From the NCBI GenBank assembly GCA_964019135.1, contig OZ025252.1:8696823-8760822 (forward strand): 64,000 nt of DNA, read 5' to 3'. Made by a program: the position numbers and the translations under genes. This DNA is from Arenicola marina (taxonomy: Eukaryota > Annelida > Polychaeta > Arenicolidae). Shown piece by piece: positions 12,715-24,000 of this stretch. Under the pieces are notes generated by a model. The model searched no databases. It was given only the letters and a program-made list of their open reading frames with translations, and was not told the origin of the DNA. The stretch's first letter is position 1. Every line of letters starts with the position of its first letter.

Positions 12715-13277
12715 ACTCGTGGCGTCTGACGGCGGTGGTCTGCCATACACACCAGCCGCTTACTCGTGGCGTCTGACGGCGGTGGTCTGCCTGACACACC
12801 AGCCGCTTACTCGTGGCGTCTGACGGCGGTGGTCTGCCTGACACACCAGCCGCTTACTCGTGGCGTCTGACGGCGGTGGTCTGCCATACACACCAGCCGC
12901 TTACTCGTGGCCTCTGACGGCGGTGGTCTGCCATACACACCAGCCGCTTACTCGTGGCGTCTGACGGCGGTGGTCTGCCATACACACCAGCCGCTTACTC
13001 GTGGCGTCTGACGGCGGTGGTCTGCCATACACACCAGCCGCTTACTCGTGGCGTCTGACGGCGATGGTCTGCCATACACACCAGCCGCTTACTCGTGGCG
13101 TCTGACGGCGGTGGTCTGCCATACACACCAGCCGCTTACTCGTGGCGTCTGACGGCGGTGGTCTGCCATACACACCAGCCGCTTACTCGTGGCGTCTGAC
13201 GGCAGTGGTCTGCCATACACACCAGCCGCTTACTCGTGGCGTCTGACGGCGGTGGTCTGCCATACACACCAGCCGCT
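12715..13277. repeat. 47-bp minisatellite array, 12 units
   Basis: Units start with ACTCGTGGCGTCTGACGG and repeat every 47 bp, differing at a few sites (CCATACAC or CCTGACAC). A truncated ACTCGTG fragment follows at about 13284. The period equals that of the array at 8344-9001, but the two unit sequences are unrelated. Confidence 0.97.
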
Positions 13278-13290
13278 CAAGTTACTCGTG

Positions 13291-14352
13291 TAGTCCATAA
13301 TCTTCAATAGGCGGGCGACATACAACAGTTACCAGACCCGTTAAACGACTGAAAACATATAGCGGGCGGTTTAATAAACAAGGTGGATGCATCGCGGTAA
13401 ATGAGAGACGGGCGGGGGGGGGGGGGCGGCGGCTGCAAGTAGTACCATTGGCATTGCTGCCAGAGATCAAACAGGGAAAGAACAGCAGCGCTGAGATCAG
13501 ATTCATGGCAAGGAGAGGTGGTCATTAAGCCCACAACTTATACTGATTGGCAGCAGGAGATTAGATTAGCATGACAAGATTATACAAATATCTGGTTCTA
13601 AATGTGATGAGGAAGATGTGACCACATTGCCTGGGAGTTGCAGATACCACCATCTAGGCCTTCAATAACTCTCGACGGCAAATAACAGTTCCAGCGTCAG
13701 TGGGACTTATCATGGCTTGAAGAGAATCAAACAGATTTTAGATCTGCTCAGTGTCAAATGTATGGATTGGCCCCCCCTCCCCCCATGTTATACCTATAGT
13801 GCATACAACTGAGGAAAACCATCGCCGCAAAACTCGCTCGTGTGTCGCCGCTTCATTAACCATTACGACACGCTTATATTGGCTACCATTGCATAAGGCA
13901 AAGATCATCATAAATTATTAATGCTGATACTTCATTTTACAAATTGAGCATTACGACCAGCTGATCAGCGTCTTCGCACTTCTGTAAACACAAGTGTGAA
14001 GACATTACTGTTTACCACTGTGGAGCAGTAACAGTGCGACCCAAGTGTCTTGGTTTCTGCTTAACAAAAAACGACAAAACATATCTGTGACTGCAGAATT
14101 AAGCCTAAACGGCGCGACAATTTTATCGCTGATACTGATTACTTAGGAACTAACATCACGACTACCTCACATATTCCATTTATTGTAGAAATTAATTGCT
14201 CAAGCCACACACAAGATAAACGTCATCTGCTGATTGGTTGTGGCCAAATAGGAAGGAAACGAAATTGTGTTTTTCGCCGCTTTTGTTCCCACAAAGGCTA
14301 CGCTTGGCCAAGGAACCGCCCGGGACGATGAATGGATGAATGGATCAAACAT
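13291..14352. other. Unique DNA, no gene seen
   Basis: AT-richer unique sequence. It includes a poly-G stretch (about 13414-13427), and a short GATGAATG microsatellite at about 14327-14345. The small minus-strand frames near 13282-13534 have no protein-like character. Confidence 0.5.
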
Positions 14353-14425
14353 GCCTACTCACAGGTTTGACCCCAGGATTTATTGATCTGTGATCTAGTG
14401 CGCTAACCATTACACCCGGGAAGCC
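14353..14425 (-). mobile_element. tRNA-derived relic, probable SINE head
   Basis: Read on the minus strand, this 73-nt segment has tRNA length and layout. A D-arm with A-box GTGTAATGGTTAGCGCAC has a pairable GTGT/GCAC stem, and a B-box-like GGTCAAACC lies at the expected distance. The A-box is close to that of animal tRNA-Gln. The acceptor stem pairs at only about four of seven positions and the anticodon stem is broken, so it is not a working tRNA. On the minus strand it is followed by CATTCATC repeats (14327-14345), as expected for a SINE tail. No second copy is visible in the window, so SINE status is an inference. Confidence 0.45.
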
Positions 14426-14640
14426 TTTGCGGCCAAATGAAGCAGAAGTGTCGGAGAGAGACGTCGTAGGCGTATGCCAAGAGCAGGGAGGCACCCAGTA
14501 CAGTAGACCAAGGCACGAGGTCGCCTGTACTGGGTCCGGTGTCAACAGTCGCAGGCATCGCTGGTTGACAGGTATACAGACATAGGCCATGGAGGAAGTC
14601 AACTAAAAGGAGCTGATTATTGCCACGCACTCGAGACGTG

Positions 14641-16295
14641 ACAGAGAGGGGTCTGTGCTTGGGGTAGGGACAGAGCCAGGGGGGAGGGGCCTGTGTTTGG
14701 GGTAGGGACAGAGCCAGGGGGGAGGGGCCTGTGTTTGGGGTAGGGGCAGAGACAGGGGGACGGGCCTGTGCTTGGGGTAGGGACAGAGACAGGGGGAGGG
14801 GCCTGTGCTTGGGGTAGGGACAGAGACACGGGGGAGGGGCCTGTGCTTGGGGTAGGGACAGAGACAGGGGGGGAGGGGCCTGTGCTTGGGGTAGGGACAG
14901 AGCCAGGGGAGAGGGGCCAGTGCTTGGGGTAGGGACAGAGACAGGGGAGAGGGGCCTGTGCTTGGGGTAGGGTCAGAGACAGGGGGGAGGGGCCTGTGCT
15001 TGGGGTAGGGGCAGAGACAGGGGAGAGGGGCCTGTGCTTGGGGTAGGGACAGAGACAGGGGGTAGGGGCCTGTGCATGGGGTAGGGGCAGAGCCAGGGGT
15101 GAGGGGCCTGTGCTTGGGGTAGGGACAGAGACAGGGGAGAGGGGCCTGTGCTTGGGGTAGGGACAGAGCCAGGGGGAGGGGCCTGTGCTTGGAGTAGGGA
15201 CAGAGACAGGGGGAGGGGCCTGTGCTTGGGGTAGGGACAGAGACAGGGGAGAGGGGCCTGTGCTTGGGGTAGGGACAGAGCCAGGGGGGAGGGGCCAGTG
15301 CTTGGGGTAGGGACAGAGCCAGGGGGAGGGGCCTGTGCTTGGAGTAGGGACAGAGACAGGGGGAGGGGCCTGTGCTTGGGGTAGGGACAGAGACAGGGGA
15401 GAGGGGCCTGTGCTTGGGGTAGGGACAGAGACAGGGAAGAGGGGCCTTTGCTTGGGGTAGGGACAGAGACAGGGGAGAGGGGCCTGTGCTTGGGGTAGGG
15501 ACAGAGACAGGGGGGAGGGGCCTGTGTTGTGGGAAGGGACAGAGCCAGGGTGAGGGGCCTGTGCTTGGGGTAGGGACAGAGACAGGGGAGAGGGGTCTGT
15601 GCTTGGGGTAGGGACAGAGACGGGGGGGAGGGGCCTGTGCTTGGGGTAGGGACAGAGACAGGGAGGGAGGGGCCTATGCTTGGGGTAGGGACAGAGACAG
15701 GGGGAGGGGCCTGTGCTTGGGGTAGGGACAGGGGAGAGGGGCCTGTACTTGGGGTAGGGACAGGGGAGAGGGGCCTGTGTTGGGGTAGGGACAGAGACAG
15801 GGGGGATGGGCCTGTGCTTGGGGTAGGGACAGAGACAGGGGGGGGGGCTGTGCTTGGGGTAGGGACAGAGACAGGGGGGGGGGGCTATGCTTGGAGTAGG
15901 GACAGGGCCAGGGGGAGGGGCCTGTGCTGTGGGAAGGGACAGAGCCAGGGAAGAGGGGCCTGTGCTTGGGGTAGGGACAGAGACAGGGGAGAGGGGCCTG
16001 TGCTGTCGGAAGGGACAGAGCGAGGGGAAAGGGGTCTGTGCTGTGGGAAGGAAGAGAGCCAGGGGGAGGGGCCTGTGCTGTGGGAAGGGACAGAGCCAGG
16101 GGGGAGGGGCCTGTGCTTGGGGTAGGGACAGAGACAGGGGAGAGGGGCCTGTGCTGTCGGAAGGGACAGAGCGAGGGGAAAGGGGTCTGTGCTGTGGGAA
16201 GGAAGAGAGCCAGGGGGAGGGGCCTGTGCTGTGGGAAGGGACAGAGCCAGGAGAGAGGGGCCAGGGGAGAGGCGCCAGGAGAGAGGGAGCCAGAG
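14641..16295. repeat. About 38-bp G-rich minisatellite, about 43 units
   Basis: Units carry CTTGGGGTAGGGACAGAG and vary from about 37 to 41 bp through changes in G-run length. Near the right end a subfamily with CTGTGGGAAGGGACAGAG takes over, and a block at about 15999-16095 is repeated at about 16149-16245. The unit ends are degenerate. The G runs make each unit G4-prone on the plus strand. The overlapping open frames on both strands are repeat artefacts. Confidence 0.96.
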
Positions 16296-16806
16296 GCAGC
16301 TTGCATGGACAAGAGCAAGAAGAGCGCGCGCTCGGCTTCCTGGGTCACTGGCCGCTGCCCAGAGTAAACGAGGGCGGGGGGGGGGCAGACAGCGTCAGGG
16401 CAGAGAGTCGAGAGTAATGATGCCTCGCGCCCGAAATCGGTCATCTGGAAATTACACATTAAGCGAAACTACACCAAAGTCATTGGAATCAAGGCACGCG
16501 GGTTGCCTTTTGATAAGCGACTCTCTGCTGGCGGCCAAACGCCCGACTTGACGTCTCTTATCGCCACGGACCAACGTACTCCCACATCGCCCACAATAAC
16601 TTCATGGCGGCATAAACGACTCAGTATACAAGTTATCATCTGCTCCAGAAAACTGGGGCATTATGTCCCGCGGGCGACTGCGTGCCTTCCGACGCCCTGC
16701 CCACATAGTCCGGCCATGACTGGCGCGGCGCGGCGCGGCGCGGGGGGCTTCCAGCCAGTCAGCCACACATGGGCCAGCTCGCATCTTGTATCCACGGGCA
16801 AGAGAG
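16296..16806. other. Unique spacer, no gene seen
   Basis: About 510 bp of mostly unique DNA. It includes a GGCGC pentanucleotide run at about 16722-16746. No supported gene. Confidence 0.55.
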
Positions 16807-17133
16807 GTCTCCAGCGGTCCTGTCCCAAGCGGTCTTGTCATAAGCAGTCCTATCTCCAGCGGTCCTGTCCCAAGCGGTCTTGTCCCAAGCGGTCCTGTCT
16901 CCAGCGGTCCTGTCTCCAGCGGTCCTGTCCCAAGCGGTCTTGTCCCAACCAGTCCTGTCTCCAGCGGTTCTGTCCCAAGCGGTCTTGTCCCAAGCGGTCT
17001 TGCCTCTAGCGGTCCTGTCCCAAGCGGTCCTTTCCCCAGCGGTCCTATCTCCAGCGGTCCTGTCTCAATTGGTCCTGCCTCAAGCGGTCCTTTCTCAAGC
17101 GGTCCTGTCCCAAGCGATCCTGTCTTTTGTAGT
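16807..17133. repeat. 15-bp minisatellite array, about 21 units
   Basis: The unit AGCGGTCCTGTCCCA repeats every 15 bp with CTT/CCT and CCA/TCC variants. Because 15 is a multiple of three, all frames stay open on both strands. The array runs directly into a 26-bp array sharing its AGCGGTCCTGTC core. Confidence 0.96.
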
Positions 17134-17720
17134 CCTGTTGGGAGCGGTCCTGTGCCGTCCTTTTGGAGCGGTCCTTTCTGTCGTCCTGTTCGAGCGGTAC
17201 TGTTTGTCGTCCTGTTGGAGCGGTCCTTTCTGTCGACCTGTTCGAGCGGTCCTGTATGACGTTCTGTTGGAGCGGTCCTGTCTGACGTCCTGTTCGAGCG
17301 GTACTGTTTGTCGTCCTGTTGGAGCGGTCCTTTCTGTCGACCTGTTCGAGCGGTCCTTTCTGTCGTCCTGTTGGAGCGGTCCTGTCTGACGTCCTGTTCG
17401 AGCGGTATTGTTTGTCGTCCCGTTGGAGCGGTCCTTTCTGTCGACCTGTTCGAGCGGTCCTGTATGACGTCCTGTTGGAGCGGTCCTGTCTGACGTCCTG
17501 TTCGAGCGGTACTGTTTGTCGTCCTGTTGGAGCGGTCCTTTCTGTCGACCTGTTCGAGCGGTCCTGTATGACGTCCTGTTCGAGCGGTCCTGTCTGTCGT
17601 CCTGTTGGGAGCGGCCCTGTCCGTCGTTCTGTTGGAGCGGTCCTGTCTGTCTTCTTGTTGGGAGCGGACCTGCCTGTCGTCCTGTTGGAGCGGTCCTTGT
17701 TGGAAGCGGTCCTGCTCGGG
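17134..17720. repeat. 26-bp minisatellite with 104-bp four-unit blocks
   Basis: Units of 26 bp contain GAGCGGTCCTGTC and alternate between GTTGGAG and GTTCGAG forms. The diagnostic GAGCGGTACTG variant (GTATTG once) recurs at 17191, 17295, 17399 and 17503, exactly 104 bp apart, defining a four-unit higher-order repeat. Confidence 0.96.
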
Positions 17721-18040
17721 CAGTTCCGCATTCGCTCGCTTCAATCGACCTCTCCATCGCCAAGCGGGGGCCAGTCACCCGATGTTGATATAATTATTGA
17801 AAAAATTGTTAGGTTTGTTTAACAAGCGGACCCTGGCGGCTATTTCTGGCACGCCAGTGACGTAGTTTGGCTGCTGCGAGGTCGCAGAGGTAAAACCACC
17901 ACGCTGTCAGGGTAGTGGGGTGGGTAGGGTTAGGGGCAAGGGACGTGACTGTATGGAAGGCAGGGGGTACAGCAGGATTAACGAGAGGGGGGGGGGAGTA
18001 GTAAGACATACATGAATAGAGATAAAGAGGGAATCATTCG
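17721..18040. other. Unique spacer, no gene seen
   Basis: About 320 bp separating two arrays. It contains a short AT-rich patch near 17790-17820 and a poly-G run near 17987-17997. Confidence 0.6.
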
Positions 18041-21000
18041 ATGAGGGGAGGGGAAGAGAGAAGGGTGAGACAGAGGCTGTATGCAGAGAGGGAAAGAGAA
18101 GAGGGAAGGGTGAGGCAGAGGCTGGATGCAGAGAGGGAAGAGGGAAGGGTGAGGCAGAGGCTGGATGCAGAGAGGGAAAGAGAAGAGGGAAGGGTGAGGC
18201 AGAGGCTGGATGCAGAGAGGGAAGAGGGAAGGGTGAGGCAGAGGCTGGATGCAGAGAGGGAAAGAGAAGCGCGGAGGGTGAGGCACAGGCTGGATGCAGA
18301 GAGGGAAGAGGGAAGGGTGAGACAGAGGCTGGATGCAGAGAGGGAAGAGGGAAGGGTGAGACAGAGGCTGGATGCAGAGAGGGAAAGAGAAGAGCAAAGG
18401 GTGAGGCACAGGCTGGATGCAGAGAGGGAAGAGGGAAGGGTGAGACAGAGGCTGGATGCAGAGAGGGGAGAGGGAAGGGTGAGGCAGAGGCTGGATGCAG
18501 AGAGGGAAGAGGGAAGGGTGAGACAGAGGCTGGATGCAGAGAGGGAAAGAGAAGAGCAAAGGGTGAGGCACAGGCTGGATGCAGAGAGGGAAGAGGGAAG
18601 GGTGAGACAGAGGCTGGATGCAGAGAGGGGAGAGGGAAGGGTGAGGCAGAGGCTGGATGCAGAGAGGGAAGAGGGAAGGGTGAGACAGAGGCTGGATGCA
18701 GAGAGGGGAGAGGGACGGGTGAGACAGAGGCTGTATGCAGAGAGGGAAGAGGGAAGGGTGTGGCAGAGGCTGGATGCAGAGAGGGAAAGAGAAGAGCGAA
18801 GGGTGAGGCACAGGCTGGATGCAGAGAGGGAAGAGGGAAGGGTGAGGCAGAGGCTGGATGCAGAGAGGGGAGAGGGAAGGGTGAGGCAGAGGCTGGATGC
18901 AGAAAGGGGAGAGGGAAGGGTGAGGCAGAGGCTGGATGCAGAGAGGGGAGAGGGAAGGGTGAGGCAGAGGCTGGATGCAGAGAGGGGAGAGGGAAGGGTG
19001 AGACAGAGGCTGGATGCAGAGAGGGGAGAGGGAAGGGTGAGGCAGAGGCTGGATGCAGAGAGGGGAGAGGGAAGGGTGAGGCAGAGGCTGGATGCAGAGA
19101 GGGGAGAGGGAAGGGCGAGACAGAGGCTGGATGCAGAGAGGGGAGAGGGAAGGGTGAGGCAGAGGCTGGATGCAGAGAGGGGAGAGGGAAGGGTGAGGCA
19201 GAGGCTGGATGCAGAGAGGGGAGAGGGAAGGGTGAGGCAGAGGCTGGAAAGCAGAGAGGGGAGAGGGAAGGGTGAGGCAGAGGCTGGATGCAGAGAGGGA
19301 AGAGGGAAGGGTGAGGCAGAGGCTGGATGCAGAGAGGGGAGAGGGAAGGGTGAGGCAGAGGCTGGATGCAGAGAGGGGAGAGGGAAGGGTGAGGCAGAGG
19401 CTGGATGCAGAGAGGGGAGAGGGAAGGGTGAGACAGAGGCTGGATGCAGAGAGGGGAGAGGGAAGGGTGAGGCAGAGGCTGGATGCAGAGAGGGGAGAGG
19501 GAAGGGTGAGGCAGAGGCTGGATGCAGAGAGGGGAGAGGGAAGGGTGAGACAGAGGCTGGATGCAGAGAGGGAAGAGGAAAGGGTGAAGCAGAGGCTGGA
19601 TGCAGAGAGGGGAGAGGGAAGGGTGAGGCAGAGGCTGGATGCAGAGAGGGGAGAGGGAAGGGTGAGACAGAGGCTGGATGCAGAGAGGGGAGAGGGAAGG
19701 GTGAGGCAGAGGCTGGATGCAGAGAGGGGAGAGGGAAGGGTGAGGCAGAGGCTGGATGCAGAGAGGGGAGAGGGAAGGGTGAGGCAGAGGCTGGATGCAG
19801 AAAGGGGAGAGGGAAGGGTGAGGCAGAGGCTGGATGCAGAGAGGGGAGAGGGAAGGGTGAGGCAGAGGCTGGATGCAGAGAGGGGAGAGGGAAGGGTGAG
19901 GCAGAGGCTGGATGCAGAGAGGGGAGAGGGAAGGGTGAGGCAGAGGCTGGATGCAGAGAGGGGAGAGGGAAGGGTGAGGCAGAGGCTGGATGCAGAGAGG
20001 GGAGAGGGAAGGGTGAGGCAGAGGCTGGATGCAGAGAGGGGAGAGGAAAGGGTGAGGCAGAGGCTGGATGCAGAGAGGGGAGAGGGAAGGGTGAGGCAGA
20101 GGCTGGATGCGGAGAGGGGAGAGGAAAGGGTGAGGCAGAGGCTGGATGCAGAGAGGGGAGAGGGAAGGGTGAGGCAGAGGCTGTATGCAGAGAGGGGAGA
20201 GGGAAGGGTGAGACAGAGGCTGGATGCAGAGAGAGGAGAGGAAAGGGTGAGGCAGAGGCTGGATGCAGAGAGGGGAGAGGAAAGGGTGAGGCAGAGGCTG
20301 GATCCAGAGAGGGGAGAGGGAAGGGTGAGGCAGAGGCTGTATGCAGAGAGGGGAGAGGGAAGGGTGAGACAGAGGCTGGATGCAGAGAGGGGAGAGGAAA
20401 GGGTGAGACAGAGGCTGGATGCAGAGAGGGGAGAGGAAAGGGTGAGGCAGAGGCTGGATGCAGAGAGGAGAGAGGGAAGGGTGAGGCAGAGGCTGGATGC
20501 AGAGAGGGGAGAGGGAAGGGTGAGACAGAGGCTGGATGCAGAGAGGGGAGAGGAAAGGGTGAGACAGAGGCTGGATGCAGAGAGGGAAAGAGAAGAGGGA
20601 AGGGTGTGGCAGAGGCAGGATGCAGAGAGGGGAGAGGGAAGGGTGAGACAGAGGCTGGATGCAGAGAGGGGAGAGGGAAGGGTGAGGCAGAGGCTGGATG
20701 TAGAGAGCGAAGAGGGAAGGGTGAGACAGAGGCTGGATGCAGAGAGGGGAGAGGGAAGGGTGAGGCAGAGGCCGGACGCAGAGAGGGGAGAGGGAAGAGG
20801 GAAGGGTGAGACAGAGGCTGGATGCAGAGAGGGGAGAGGGAAGGATGAGGCAGAGGCTGGACGCAGAGAGGGGAGAGGGGAGAGGGAAGGGTGAGACAGA
20901 GGCTGGATGCAGAGAGGGGAGAGGGAAGGGTGAGGCAGAGGCTGGATGCAGAGAGGGGAGAGGGAAGGGTGAGACAGAGGCTGGATGCAGAGAGGGGAAA

Positions 21001-24000
21001 GGGAAGGGTGAGGCAGAGGCCGGACGCAGAGAGGGGAGAGGGAAGAGGGAAGGGTGAGACAGAGGCTGGATGCAGAGAGGGGAGAGGGAAGGGTGAGGCA
21101 GAGGCTGGATGCAGAGAGGGGAGAGGGAAGGGTGAGGCAGAGGCTGGATGCAGAGAGGGGAGAGGGATGGGTGAGGCAGAGGCTGGATGCAGAGAGGGGA
21201 GAGGGAAGGGTGAGACAGAGGCTGGATGCAGAGAGGGGAGAGGGAAGGGTGAGGCAGAGGCTGGATGCAGAGAGGGGAGAGGGAAGGGTGAGGCAGAGGC
21301 TGGATGCAGAGAGGGGAGAGGGAAGGGTGAGACAGAGGCTGGATGCAGAGAGGGGAGAGGGAAGGGTGAGGCAGAGGCTGGATGCAGAGAGGGGAGAGGG
21401 AAGGGTGAGGCAGAGGCTGGATGCAGAGAGGGGAGAGGGAAGGGTGAAGCAGAGGCTGGAAAGCAGAGAGGGGAGAGGGAAGGGTGAGGCAGAGGCTGGA
21501 TGCAGAGAGGGAAGAGGGAAGGGTGAGGCAGAGGCTGGATGCAGAGAGGGGAGAGGGAAGGGTGAGGCAGAGGCTGGATGCAGAGAGGGGAGAGGGAAGG
21601 GTGAGGCAGAGGCTGGATGCAGAGAGGGGAGAGGGAAGGGTGAGGCAGAGGCTGGATGCAGAGAGGGGAGAGGGAAGGGTGAGGCAGAGGCTGGATGCAG
21701 AGAGGGGAAAGGGAAGGGTGAGGCAGAGGCTGGATGGAGAGAGGGGAGAGGGAAGGGTGAGGCAGAGGCTGTATGCAGAGAGGGGAGAGGGAAGGGTGAG
21801 GCAGAGGCTGGAAAGCAGAGAGGGGAGAGGGAAGGGTGAGGCAGAGGCTGGATGCAGAGAGGGAAGAGGGAAGGGTGAGGCAGAGGCTGGATGCAGAGAG
21901 GGGAGAGGGAAGGGTGAGGCAGAGGCTGGATGCAGAGAGGGGAGAGGGAAGGGTGAGGCAGAGGCTGGATGCAGAGAGGGGAGAGGGAAGGGTGAGACAG
22001 AGGCTGGATGCAGAGAGGGGAGAGGGAAGGGTGAGGCAGAGGCTGGATGCAGAGAGGGGAGAGGGAAGGGTGAGGCAGAGGCTGGATGCAGAGAGGGGAG
22101 AGGGAAGGGTGAGACAGAGGCTGGATGCAGAGAGCGAAGAGGAAAGGGTGAGGCAGAGGCTGGATGCAGAGAGGGGAGAGGGAAGGGTGAGGCAGAGGCT
22201 GGATGCAGAGAGGGGAGAGGGAAGGGTGAGACAGAGGCTGGATGCAGAGAGGGGAGAGGGAAGGGTGAGGCAGAGGCTGGATGCAGAGAGGGGAGAGGGA
22301 AGGGTGAGGCAGAGGCTGGATGCAGAGAGGGAAAGAGAAGAGGGAAGGGTGTGGCAGAGGCTGGATGCAGAGAGGGGAGAGGGAAGGGTGAGACAGAGGC
22401 TGGATGCAGAGAGGGGAGAGGGAAGGGTGAGGCAGAGGCTGGATGTAGAGAGCGAAGAGGGAAGGGTGAGACAGAGGCTGGATGCAGAGAGGGGAGAGGG
22501 AAGGGTGAGGCAGAGGCCGGACGCAGAGAGGGGAGAGGGAAGAGGGAAGGGTGAGGCAGAGGCTGGATGCAGAGAGGGGAGAGGGAAGGATGAGGCAGAG
22601 GCTGGACGCAGAGAGGGGAGAGGGGAGAGGGAAGGGTGAGACAGAGGCTGGATGCAGAGAGGGGAGAGGGAAGGGTGAGGCAGAGGCTGGATGCAGAGAG
22701 GGGAGAGGGAAGGGTGAGACAGAGGCTGGATGCAGAGAGGGGAGAGGGAAGGGTGAGGCAGAGGCCGGACGCAGAGAGGGGAGAGGGAAGAGGGAAGGGT
22801 GAGACAGAGGCTGGATGCAGAGAGGGGAGAGGGAAGGGTGAGGCAGAGGCTGGATGCAGAGAGGGGAGAGGGAAGGGTGAGGCAGAGGCTGGATGCAGAG
22901 AGGGGAGAGGGATGGGTGAGGCAGAGGCTGGATGCAGAGAGGGGAGAGGGAAGGGTGAGACAGAGGCTGGATGCAGAGAGGGGAGAGGGAAGGGTGAGGC
23001 AGAGGCTGGATGCAGAGAGGGGAGAGGGAAGGGTGAGGCAGAGGCTGGATGCAGAGAGGGGAGAGGGAAGGGTGAGACAGAGGCTGGATGCAGAGAGGGG
23101 AGAGGGAAGGGTGAGGCAGAGGCTGGATGCAGAGAGGGGAGAGGGAAGGGTGAGGCAGAGGCTGGATGCAGAGAGGGGAGAGGGAAGGGTGAAGCAGAGG
23201 CTGGAAAGCAGAGAGGGGAGAGGGAAGGGTGAGGCAGAGGCTGGATGCAGAGAGGGAAGAGGGAAGGGTGAGGCAGAGGCTGGATGCAGAGAGGGGAGAG
23301 GGAAGGGTGAGGCAGAGGCTGGATGCAGAGAGGGGAGAGGGAAGGGTGAGGCAGAGGCTGGATGCAGAGAGGGGAGAGGGAAGGGTGAGACAGAGGCTGG
23401 ATGCAGAGAGGGGAGAGGGAAGGGTGAGGCAGAGGCTGGATGCAGAGAGGGGAGAGGGAAGGATGAGGCAGAGGCTGGATGCAGAGAGGGGAGAGGGAAG
23501 GGTGAGACAGAGGCTGGATGCAGAGAGGGAAGTGGAAAGGGTGAGGCAGAGGCTGGATGGAGAGAGGGCAGAGGGAAGGGTGAGGCAGAGGCTGGATGCA
23601 GAGAGGGGAGAGGAAAGGGTGAGACATAGGCTGGATGCAGAGAGGGGAGAGGAAAGGGTGAGACAGAGGCTGGATGCAGAGAGGGGAGAGGGAAGGGTGA
23701 GGCAGAGGCTGGATGCAGAGAAGGGAGAGGGAAGGGTGAGACAGAGGCTGGATGCAGAGAGGGGAGAGGGAAGGGTGAGACAGAGGCTGGATGCAGAGAG
23801 GGGAGAGGGAAGGGTGAGGCAGAGGCCGGACGCAGAGAGGGGAGAGGGAAGAGGGAAGGGTGAGACAGAGGCTGGATGCAGAGAGGGGAGAGGGAAGGGT
23901 GAGGCAGAGGCTGGATGCAGAGAGGGGAGAGGGATGGGTGAGGCAGAGGCTAGATGCAGAGAGGGGAGAGGGAAGGGTGAGACAGAGGCTGGATGCAGAG

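Noticed and set aside
12715-13277. Homology between the two 47-bp arrays (8344-9001 and 12715-13277)
   Set aside because: Only the period is shared; the unit sequences do not align on either strand.
14353-14425. Functional tRNA gene
   Set aside because: The acceptor and anticodon stems do not pair well enough and the anticodon loop is irregular; better explained as a tRNA-derived relic.
16602-17744. 380-codon minus-strand Arg/Thr/Gly-rich frame
   Set aside because: Spans the 15- and 26-bp arrays and has alternative open frames of similar length on both strands.
17925-17940. Telomere-like GGTTAGGGG words as evidence of telomeric sequence
   Set aside because: Single occurrences only, here and near 31665; no tandem TTAGGG run anywhere in the window.
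18041-20809. 922-codon plus-strand frame with 13-residue charged repeat as a coiled-coil protein gene
   Set aside because: The frame is open only because the 39-bp unit is divisible by three and lacks stops. Other frames and the minus strand are open too, frame-shifting units are tolerated, and no splice or promoter context was seen.
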